Under the pieces are notes generated by a model. The model worked only from the letters and a program-made list of their open reading frames with translations. It did not search any database and was not told the DNA's origin. A stretch of 64,000 nucleotides of DNA from Clostridium_AM sp963780135 (GTDB taxonomy: Bacteria > Bacillota > Clostridia > Clostridiales > Clostridiaceae). This document shows positions 57,800 through 64,000 of the stretch, piece by piece (the first letter of the stretch is position 1; each line of letters begins with the position of its first letter). Location of the stretch: NCBI GenBank assembly GCA_963780135.1, contig CAWAAR010000003.1, forward strand, positions 1,860,001 through 1,924,000, written 5' to 3'. The translations under genes and the position numbers were made by a program.

Positions 57800-58795
57800 A
57801 TGGGGTTTTTTAGTGAAGTAAGTGGTATAGTACATTCAATAACATCAGCTGTAACGGGAATAGTAAAATCAGTAGAAGGCCTATTTGGATCAAGTAATTC
57901 TAACGGTTTAGGCAATATTCTAAATAAAATAGACAGCACTATAAAAGAAATAGAAAAATTGCAAGAGGAATTGAAAAAAAAGCAGAAAAAATTAAAACAA
58001 AAAATAACATCAGGAGCAGGATTTTCAGGAAATATTCCAACATGGAAAGATGTAATAAATGATTGCAAAAAAATGGCTAATGATGTAGATTTATATATAG
58101 CAGGAGCATCAGATAGATTTGTAAAAAAATCAGAGGAGTTTGTTGAAGATACAGTAGACTTAGTACAAGGTGTGGGAGCCGGTGTTTTAGAGAATGTAAC
58201 TTATGGCACATCGAATACTATAGAGTCATCATATAAAAGAAATAATGAAATAAGATATACAGAAGGAAAAATAATCGGTGATGGTATTACAATGGCTTTG
58301 GGAGGACCGTTAACAGCTGCAGGTGCAACTGCTACTTTTGTTACTTCTCCAACAGGAGCAGGTGAATTAGTTTTTGCACCTGCTACAGTATATGCAGCAG
58401 GTGTAACGGCTGAAGCAGCTGGTCATGCTTTTGAAAATACAATGATGCTTTCTAAGTTGATGAAGGACAATAGTGGAAGGAAATCTGCTGGAGAGGGAAA
58501 TAAAGCTTGTAGTAATGGATACGAAACACCAACTGGGGGTGGTGGAGTAACTTCGCAGATAAAAGTAGGTGATACAAATGTAACTTTAGGTCACGGTGGT
58601 AGGCATCTAGAGGGAACTGGTTTGTCTGTAGATGAAGTAAATAATGCAATTGCCCAAGATATAGCAAATATCCATCCTGGAACAGGAAAGTTTTATAAAG
58701 GACGGATAGAGATTGAAGGTCAAACTATTGAATATACTTCATATGGAACTAAGAATGGGGAAATTAATATTGGAACATATTATCCAGTCAAATAA
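57800..58795 (+). CDS. Non-Rhs effector with pretoxin region and possible RNase-type tip
   Basis: About 331 aa. Residues 1-95: amphipathic start (MGFFSEVSGIVHSITSAVTG), a Lys-rich coiled coil and TSGAGFSGNIPTWKDVI, a segment shared with the effector at 60187. Residues 110-215 form a glycine/alanine-rich hydrophobic pretoxin-like region. The tip (about 250-331) reads LGHGGRHLEGTGLSVDEVNN ... KGRIEIEGQTIEYTSYGTKN, a His-containing alpha-then-strand order seen in BECR-type RNase toxins (low confidence). The immunity candidate starts 12 bases later. ATG 57800 is chosen over GTG 57791 because of the GAGGTG spacing. Confidence 0.6.
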   Translation: MGFFSEVSGIVHSITSAVTGIVKSVEGLFGSSNSNGLGNILNKIDSTIKEIEKLQEELKKKQKKLKQKITSGAGFSGNIPTWKDVINDCKKMANDVDLYIAGASDRFVKKSEEFVEDTVDLVQGVGAGVLENVTYGTSNTIESSYKRNNEIRYTEGKIIGDGITMALGGPLTAAGATATFVTSPTGAGELVFAPATVYAAGVTAEAAGHAFENTMMLSKLMKDNSGRKSAGEGNKACSNGYETPTGGGGVTSQIKVGDTNVTLGHGGRHLEGTGLSVDEVNNAIAQDIANIHPGTGKFYKGRIEIEGQTIEYTSYGTKNGEINIGTYYPVK

Positions 58796-58807
58796 GGTGG
58801 TGAGTAA

Positions 58808-59353
58808 ATGAAAAACATAAAATTTAAGAACTTCTCGCAAATAGAGAAAGTGTGGTTAGAATCAATGCTTAGTGTAGACTTTTTAGGAAAGGAAATTATC
58901 TTAAAACAGCTTGATAATGCTCAGATTTCAAGAGACTACAATGTTGGATTTATTTCTCTGAAATTTAATGTTGATAAAAGCATACAACAATTTATCTATA
59001 GAGGTAGAGTGCCTATTGAGATGAGAGTTACAGGAAAAAATGAAATTCCAATAGTTTTTCTTTTGCATGTTATAGATGGATTTGTAGATGAGTTAGAAAT
59101 TTTTAATGCAGATTCATCTCCTATTAGTAACTATATTCAAATCCAAAAGAAAGATGTAATAGTAGATGAAATTTTAAAAAGTGGAGATACTAGAGGTTTA
59201 AATGAACATCCATTAACAGGAAATAGAAAAGGTCAATGGGCTATTGATAGTAAGGAAACTGGAAGAGGCAGAGGTGCAGGAAGAGTTATATTTGAAAAAA
59301 ATAATGATGAAAGTATTGATATTATTGAATTTCTTCTTAATCATGATTATTAA
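58808..59353 (+). CDS. Candidate immunity protein, possibly fused to a RelE/barnase-like domain
   Basis: A 181-aa protein. Residues 1-110 (KFNVDKSIQQFIYRGRVPIE ... IVFLLHVIDGFVDELEIFNA) resemble DUF6984-like immunity proteins. Residues 115-181 are different: HPLTGNRKGQWAIDSKETGR, GAGRVIFEKNNDESIDIIEF and a final HDY, a layout like RelE/YoeB or barnase-type tips. This could be an immunity gene that has captured part of a toxin cassette. Both readings are inference. Confidence 0.5.
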   Translation: MKNIKFKNFSQIEKVWLESMLSVDFLGKEIILKQLDNAQISRDYNVGFISLKFNVDKSIQQFIYRGRVPIEMRVTGKNEIPIVFLLHVIDGFVDELEIFNADSSPISNYIQIQKKDVIVDEILKSGDTRGLNEHPLTGNRKGQWAIDSKETGRGRGAGRVIFEKNNDESIDIIEFLLNHDY

Positions 59354-59367
59354 AGGAGTGATAGGTT

Positions 59368-59727
59368 ATGAGAATGAAACATGTTTTATTGGAGCTGTAT
59401 TGTGATTGTGATATTAAAAATGAAAAAGAAAAGCCAAAATATTGTTGTGATTTCGGAGATACTTGTTTTGAACATAATTGCCAATATTTGAGTTACACAT
59501 ATTGTCCAAATGAAATAGCTTTTGCAGGTGCTTCAGGTGTAGTAGAATCATTTGATGATTGTATTGGTTTTGGAGGAGATATGGAACCAGAACCATATGA
59601 TGAAAATGAAGTGGAGATTTTATTAAATGAATGGAAATCAATATGTAAAAAGAAAATTGATGAGGCATATGATGAATACATAGAATTTAAAAATAGTAGG
59701 ATAATTAATGGAGGACAGAGAGATTAG
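59368..59727 (+). CDS. Cysteine-rich hypothetical protein, 119 aa
   Basis: Not recognised. The first half holds nine cysteines (for example YCDCDIKN, YCCDFGD, CFEHNC, YCPNEIAF), which suggests metal binding; the second half is acidic and helical. No signal peptide is seen. It starts behind GGAGTG, 14 bases after the preceding gene, so it is probably co-transcribed and may belong to the same toxin-immunity set. Confidence 0.55.
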   Translation: MRMKHVLLELYCDCDIKNEKEKPKYCCDFGDTCFEHNCQYLSYTYCPNEIAFAGASGVVESFDDCIGFGGDMEPEPYDENEVEILLNEWKSICKKKIDEAYDEYIEFKNSRIINGGQRD

Positions 59728-59989
59728 TTTATAAGCATATAGTTGGAGAGATTATTAGCTACAAAATTAAAATGTAACTGAATGTATAGAAATAAAAAGT
59801 TTACTAATTATAATAAAATGAACAAAGAATATATATAAGTTAACTAAATAATTATGATAATGTAGTGAGGAGTACTAAAAGTAGAAATAAAATATATATT
59901 ATAGTAATAACAAGGGCTGATGCTGAAAAAGGCAATAGCCTTTTTCTATGTCCAAAAATATTGTATAGTAAAGAAAAAAGAGGTGAGGA

Positions 59990-61200
59990 GACTGAAAATT
60001 TTAAGGCTATGATTAATGTATTTAAAGTGGTAATGAATATAGGAAAAGCGCTAAGTTAATAAGCTAGAACGAATATAAAAAGTATAATAAATGTTGTGGA
60101 AAAAGGTATAGAAGATATAGAAAAAGCAAATAAAGAAAAATCTAAAAATAACAACAGGAGCTGAGGATTCAGGAATATTTCCAACCATGGAAGACATTAA
60201 AGAAGGTTGGGAAAGTAATATGTTGAAGGGAAAGAATCCAGACATTATAATAAAAAGAGAGAAGGCATGGTCTACTACTAAAAGCTTTTTTAAAGGATTA
60301 GTATATGATACAGGAAAAGATGCAATTGAAGGCATAATAGATATAGGAAAGCATCCGATAAAAACAATAAAAGGACTATATAATGTTGTAAAACATCCAA
60401 TTAAAACAGAAATAGCAATTGGAAAAGAAATTGTTAATGCATATGACAAAGAAGTTATAAATGGAGATGAAAATTCAAAAGCACATTTTTGGGGACGAGC
60501 AATTGGAGAAATAGGATTAACTGTATTTGGGCCTAAAGGAGTAAATAAGTTTTGGAAAGTTGCAAAAGGAAGTGAGCTTGCAGCAGAAACAGTTAATTTT
60601 ATGAATAAGATAAGAGATGTTAGTGTAAAATCAGAAAAGTTATCAAAAGCATTAGAAAGATTAAGAACGGTTATAAATAGATCAGATGAATTAGTAGAAA
60701 TTAATACAAGAATGAAAATATCTCAAATTGCAGAAGAATACAGTAAATTTGTAGATGATGTAATTAAGAAAAATGAGAGGCAAATAAAATATATAGATGC
60801 TGTTGATGGGGCAGGTAATCGTAGTAAATATGAGGTTGTTCCTAATGATTCATATGCATATCAACAGTATAGGCAATCATTGATAAAAGATGAGACCTTA
60901 AGTAATTCAAAAAAAATCATTAATGGTGAAGAGTTATGGGATCAGAAGGCTAAGGATATACTAACTAGTGATGGTTCTAATTTAAAAGATTGGTATAAGA
61001 TGGAGTCTGATTTTGAATATACAACTGAATATGGTAAAGGGAAAATTCATTATTATAAAAATGTTGAAACTGGGAAAATTAGTCCATTCGATATTAAGAT
61101 GAAGATAAGTAAGCCTAAAAAATTGAGAAAGTGCGTTGGAGATGATTTTTGGATACTAGAGTTAGACGAAAACTTCAATCCAATAAATATAAGGAGATAA
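59990..61200 (+). pseudogene. Second non-Rhs effector, N-terminus frameshifted
   Basis: From ATG 60187 a 337-aa frame is open. Upstream, another frame (about 60067-60164) reads NIKSIINVVEKGIEDIEKAN, the counterpart of the coiled start of the effector at 57800. The shared segment appears as ITTGAEDSGIFPTMEDI. Joining them needs one frame change near 60140, so the N-terminus is broken. Then comes a pretoxin region (GKDAIEGIIDIGKHPIKTIK) and a tip of about 130 residues that I do not recognise (YTTEYGKGKIHYYKNVETGK). DNA from 59728 to 59989 shows no gene, only a short GAGTACTAAAAG match to the module-head repeat. Confidence 0.55.
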
Positions 61201-61202
61201 AT

Positions 61203-61841
61203 ATGAGGGTAAAATGTAAAAATAATAAAAATAAAGAACAACGATTAACCTTAAATAAGAATTATTCTGCTTATGAGGCAGAATATATTGATGAAAATGG
61301 AACAAAAGAATATATAATATTTAAGATTGAAGATGATTATGGTAGTGTTATTCCATATGAAGCAAATAATTTTGAAATTATTTCGGATTGTAATAATAAT
61401 TATGTAAAAAAACAAATAAATGACAACAAAGTTGTATTAACACATAGTTTGATTACTGACAGATATTTTTGGTCAAGGCTATATGATGATGATTATGAAA
61501 TGAAAAAGTTGTTCATAAAGGCAAAGAAAGATATATATACTAGTGAGATGACAAAGGAAGAAATATTAGAAATAATAAATGGAAACAATTTTGACGAAAG
61601 AGACTTTGTCATAGATGTATTAATTGAGCAGAAAAATGATTATTTTATAGAAAATATAATTAAAATTTGTAAGATGCAATTAGATAAATGGATAGATAAT
61701 TCTAATTTAGAAACATTATTTAAATATCTAAGCATATTTAAAAATGATAGTGTTAATGAATTTTTTATTGAATATTTATCTGAAAATGAAAAGGGAAATG
61801 AAATTTTAGATAATATAGTATATAAATATTTTGAAGATTAG
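61203..61841 (+). CDS. Candidate immunity protein for the second non-Rhs effector
   Basis: A protein of about 212 aa, unrecognised. The first half is strand-rich (EYIIFKIEDDYGSVIPYEAN), the second helical with HEAT-like pairs (DFVIDVLIEQKNDYFIENII; LETLFKYLSIFKNDSVNEFF). The ATG at 61203 follows AGGAG at normal distance and two bases after the effector's stop. The longer frame from 61149 lies within the effector and is not credible. Pairing is by position. Confidence 0.6.
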   Translation: MRVKCKNNKNKEQRLTLNKNYSAYEAEYIDENGTKEYIIFKIEDDYGSVIPYEANNFEIISDCNNNYVKKQINDNKVVLTHSLITDRYFWSRLYDDDYEMKKLFIKAKKDIYTSEMTKEEILEIINGNNFDERDFVIDVLIEQKNDYFIENIIKICKMQLDKWIDNSNLETLFKYLSIFKNDSVNEFFIEYLSENEKGNEILDNIVYKYFED

Positions 61842-61955
61842 AAAAGAAAAATGGGGTTGTCGCACTATGAAATGAAGTGCCCCCTGTCAAGTAGACAGAT
61901 AAAAAAATAAAAAGGTTTTATATCTCCAACTACGATTATTGGGTTGGAGATATTT

Positions 61956-62873
61956 TTATGCTGCTTTATTTTGTAAATATTCTCTATACTCTAGTGGTGT
62001 CATAAATTTGAGTCGCTTCTGATATCGACCATTATTATAGTATTCTATGTAATCAATGACTGCTTGTTTCAATTCTTCGTAGGAATTGAATTTGTTTAAG
62101 TAGTACATTTCTGATTTAAGCATACCCCAAAAGGCTTCCATAGGTCCATTATCTATACACCTTGATACTCTTGACATACTTTGTGTCATTCCTGCATCAT
62201 CAATTTTCTTCTTAAAAATCTTTGAAGTGTATTGAAAACCTCGGTCGCTGTGAAAAATAGGTTTTACATCTGGATACTGTTCGTGTGCCACATCAAATGT
62301 TTCAAATACAAGTGCATTATTGTTCGAATGACCAATGACAAATGAAACAATGCTCTTATCACCTAAATCTAAGATGGCACTTAAATAAGCCTTATTGCTT
62401 GTACCGTATTTCATCTCTGTTACATCAGTAAGCCACTTATCTCCGAAATTATCTGCTGTAAATTTTCGATTCAAGATATTTTCAGCTGTTACTTGTGGAG
62501 TGGATTTTATATAATTCTTTCTTTTGCGTCTGCAAACGGATTTAAGATTTAGTATCTGCATAAGTCTATAAATTCTTTTTTGATTCACATGAAAGTTATT
62601 CTCTCTGTTTAACTTTATGGTCATCTGGCGATAGCCAAGGATTCCTCTCTTTTCTTCGTAAGACTCTTTAACCAAGGTAAGAAGAATTTGATTAAACTGC
62701 TCATTCTTACTCTCAACTCTATTTAGCCACTTATAGTAGGATGAACGTGCTATGCTTGCATATCTGCATAATTCTGAAACTGGACATCCTTTTTCATTAT
62801 GTATCTCTTGGATCGCTAGATAGATTGTTTCATTCCGTACCTGGCTTAGAACCGCCTCCTTTCGATTTCGTCG
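61956..62873 (-). CDS. IS3-family transposase OrfB (DDE integrase)
   Basis: The catalytic triad is visible: first Asp in KWLTDVTEMKYG, second in FHSDRGFQYTSK, and Glu in MEAFWGMLKSEMY. The frame extends upstream of the TTG at 62675 to about 62873, adding the usual N-terminal helix-turn-helix (SELCRYASIARSSYYKWLNR). It is normally reached by -1 slippage from OrfA on A_AAA_AAA (62882-62876, minus strand). All parts appear intact. Confidence 0.88.
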   Translation of the reverse strand, partial: RRNRKEAVLSQVRNETIYLAIQEIHNEKGCPVSELCRYASIARSSYYKWLNRVESKNEQFNQILLTLVKESYEEKRGILGYRQMTIKLNRENNFHVNQKRIYRLMQILNLKSVCRRKRKNYIKSTPQVTAENILNRKFTADNFGDKWLTDVTEMKYGTSNKAYLSAILDLGDKSIVSFVIGHSNNNALVFETFDVAHEQYPDVKPIFHSDRGFQYTSKIFKKKIDDAGMTQSMSRVSRCIDNGPMEAFWGMLKSEMYYLNKFNSYEELKQAVIDYIEYYNNGRYQKRLKFMTPLEYREYLQNKAA

Positions 62874-63520
62874 AGTTTTTTTAAAAATTCCATCTCCATT
62901 TCCTTTCGTTTGTTTTCTGTCCTTAACAAACGATTTTCAGCACGAAGTTTTTCTAGTTCTGACAGTTCATTTTCAGGCTTTGTACGTCCTCTTTGATCTA
63001 GTAAGCCTTCAACACCTTTTTTATCATATTTCCTCAACCAGAGATAGACCTGCTGGTATGATACCTTATATTTTTCAGCAGTTTCATTATAGTTATTCTC
63101 ATGTTCAATACAATATTGAACTATTTCAATTCTTTCATCATAAGTGGTTTTACGTCCTTTAGTCATGATTAATGTTCCTCCAGTTCTAGAGATTTTAAAC
63201 TCTTCATGACTATTATACTGCTTAATCCATTCTTGTAACTTACCTTTTGAACGAATTTTGTATTTTGCACAGATATCATCTTGTGAACCTATTCCTGCCA
63301 AGTAATCATGTACTGCTGAAAGTTTTAACTCTGATGAGTATTTTTTGTTTCCTATTATAGTAAATGCCTCTATACCTATACTCTGATAATTGCGTATCCA
63401 TTGTTGTAAAGATTGAAGGCTAACGCCTAATTGTCTTGCGATATTTCTTTGACTATCTTCACCATTTAAAAATTTCCTAACTGCAATAATCTTTTCATCT
63501 GGAGTTATATTTTTTTGCAT
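62846..63520 (-). CDS. IS3-family transposase OrfA
   Basis: A 224-aa protein with two to three helix-turn-helix units (NIARQLGVSLQSLQQWIRNY; KYKVSYQQVYLWLRKYDKKG) and a C-terminal leucine-zipper-like helix (LEKLRAENRLLRTENKRKEM) for dimerisation. It is longer than the roughly 100-aa OrfA of many IS3 members, in line with the multi-HTH IS150-like group. It ends just past an A7 slippery run. Confidence 0.88.
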   Translation of the reverse strand: MQKNITPDEKIIAVRKFLNGEDSQRNIARQLGVSLQSLQQWIRNYQSIGIEAFTIIGNKKYSSELKLSAVHDYLAGIGSQDDICAKYKIRSKGKLQEWIKQYNSHEEFKISRTGGTLIMTKGRKTTYDERIEIVQYCIEHENNYNETAEKYKVSYQQVYLWLRKYDKKGVEGLLDQRGRTKPENELSELEKLRAENRLLRTENKRKEMEMEFLKKLDEIERRRF

Positions 63521-63595
63521 AGAAAATGCTCCCTTCTAAGTGACGAGTTTTTATTATTTCACTTGTCTACCTAGAAGGGAGCATATCACATAAGT

Positions 63596-63763
63596 GTGGC
63601 TACGTTTGAAGAAACATTATTAAACGGAGTGACATTGAGAAATATTAAAGGTATAGAAGAAGCTCACTTTGAAAGCATTAATATTGGTACATTGGAGAAA
63701 CCTATATTGTTGAAATCAGAAGAAGCAAAGGAATGGGTTTTAGAAAATTGTTTGTACAAATAG
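63596..63763 (+). pseudogene. 3' remnant of a gene cut off by the IS element
   Basis: Directly behind the IS the frame reads VATFEETLLNGVTLRNIKGI and ends SEEAKEWVLENCLYK with TAG at 63761. The pattern (FEETLLNGVTLRNIKG) looks like the end of a pentapeptide-repeat protein. There is no ribosome site, so only the 3' end survives. From 63764 to the window end I see no gene. Confidence 0.5.
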
Positions 63764-64000
63764 TAAAAAGTAAGTTTAGTTCTAGGACAATATTTTAGCA
63801 TTAAGAATTTTTTTGTAAAAGATTTCGATTTAATAAAGATTAGAGTATAAAAATAAAATGTGATTTAAGTATCTGCAAAATTTTGGTGATACTAGCTACA
63901 AAATAATAAATATATATTAGTATAATTCAAAATAGATTAGTATTATGATATTTATGTTAGTACTAATAAAATAATCTGTATGCATAATTATCATTCTGTA

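Larger units (their letters stand above)
61878..63583 (-). mobile_element. Complete IS3-family insertion sequence
   Basis: Imperfect terminal inverted repeats of about 35 bp: left TGCCCCCTGTCAAGTAGACA, right (reverse complement) TGCTCCCTTCTAGGTAGACA. The 1,706-bp element encodes OrfA and OrfB on the minus strand with a -1 frameshift between them. Flanking bases (GAAG left, TATC right) show no matching target duplication, so one flank may have been rearranged. Confidence 0.85.

Noticed and set aside
59865..60059. 64-codon plus-strand frame before the second effector
   Set aside because: No recognisable content and poor start; the region aligns better with the degraded 5' end of the effector gene.
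61149..61202. Longer N-terminus for the 61203 gene
   Set aside because: It lies inside the preceding effector gene in another frame, and the ATG at 61203 has its own AGGAG.
1..64000. tRNA or rRNA genes
   Set aside because: No cloverleaf-type GC-rich arms with a TTCRA-type T-loop and no rRNA-like stretches were noticed on either strand.

Overview
The window looks like a Clostridium chromosome. The DNA is strongly AT-rich, codons are A/T-ending, ribosome sites are strong AGGAGG-type, and many genes use GTG or TTG starts. The first 6 kb is ordinary chromosome: the tail of a chemotaxis receptor, a ProX-like prolyl-tRNA deacylase, a soluble methyl-accepting chemotaxis protein with an MBL-fold hydrolase, a UBA-like/DUF4342 membrane protein, and an OmpR-type two-component pair.

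From about 6.35 to 30.9 kb one long plus-strand gene set encodes what I read as a non-canonical contractile injection system related to type VI secretion. It has a sheath that appears to join TssB-like and TssC-like parts in one reading unit (split by a -1 frameshift), an Hcp-like tube protein, a J-domain protein, two FHA proteins, a PP2C-like protein with a membrane segment and TPR-like tail, several unrecognised proteins (probable baseplate), an actin/Hsp70-fold ATPase with a SAP-like N-terminus, two paralogous 240-257 aa proteins, a DcrB/Eag-like protein, VgrG, a pentapeptide-repeat protein, a DUF4280 PAAR-like tip and a second VgrG. The second VgrG runs by a -1 shift into a 1,900-residue Rhs toxin. 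No TssJ/L/M membrane complex and no ClpV are visible. The Hsp70-like ATPase and the two membrane-anchored regulators may take over some of those jobs (inference).

From 30.9 to 53.8 kb lies an Rhs toxin-immunity array. Four further Rhs copies lack an N-terminus but keep a nearly identical core, and each has a different C-terminal toxin followed by its own candidate immunity gene. Among them are remnants: a decayed toxin tip in front of an intact SUKH immunity gene, an orphan deaminase tip, an Rhs2 toxin interrupted by a TGA, IS scraps and a rearranged junction. The downstream copies look like silent cassettes that could recombine onto the only full-length, spike-linked Rhs (inference). A roughly 190-bp repeat heads three of the blocks.

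From 54.1 to 57.8 kb part of the injection cluster is duplicated: the 3' scrap of the 229-aa gene, a second Hsp70-like ATPase and a third 259-aa paralogue. It is followed by two non-Rhs effector genes with related N-termini and likely immunity genes (57.8-61.8 kb), a complete IS3-family element (61.88-63.58 kb) and the 3' scrap of a further gene.

The most notable point is that both breaks in the structural genes (sheath and VgrG2/Rhs1) fall exactly on an A_AAA_AAG slippery heptamer and both need a -1 shift. The VgrG2 site also has AGGGAG exactly 10 nt upstream, as in the E. coli dnaX signal.
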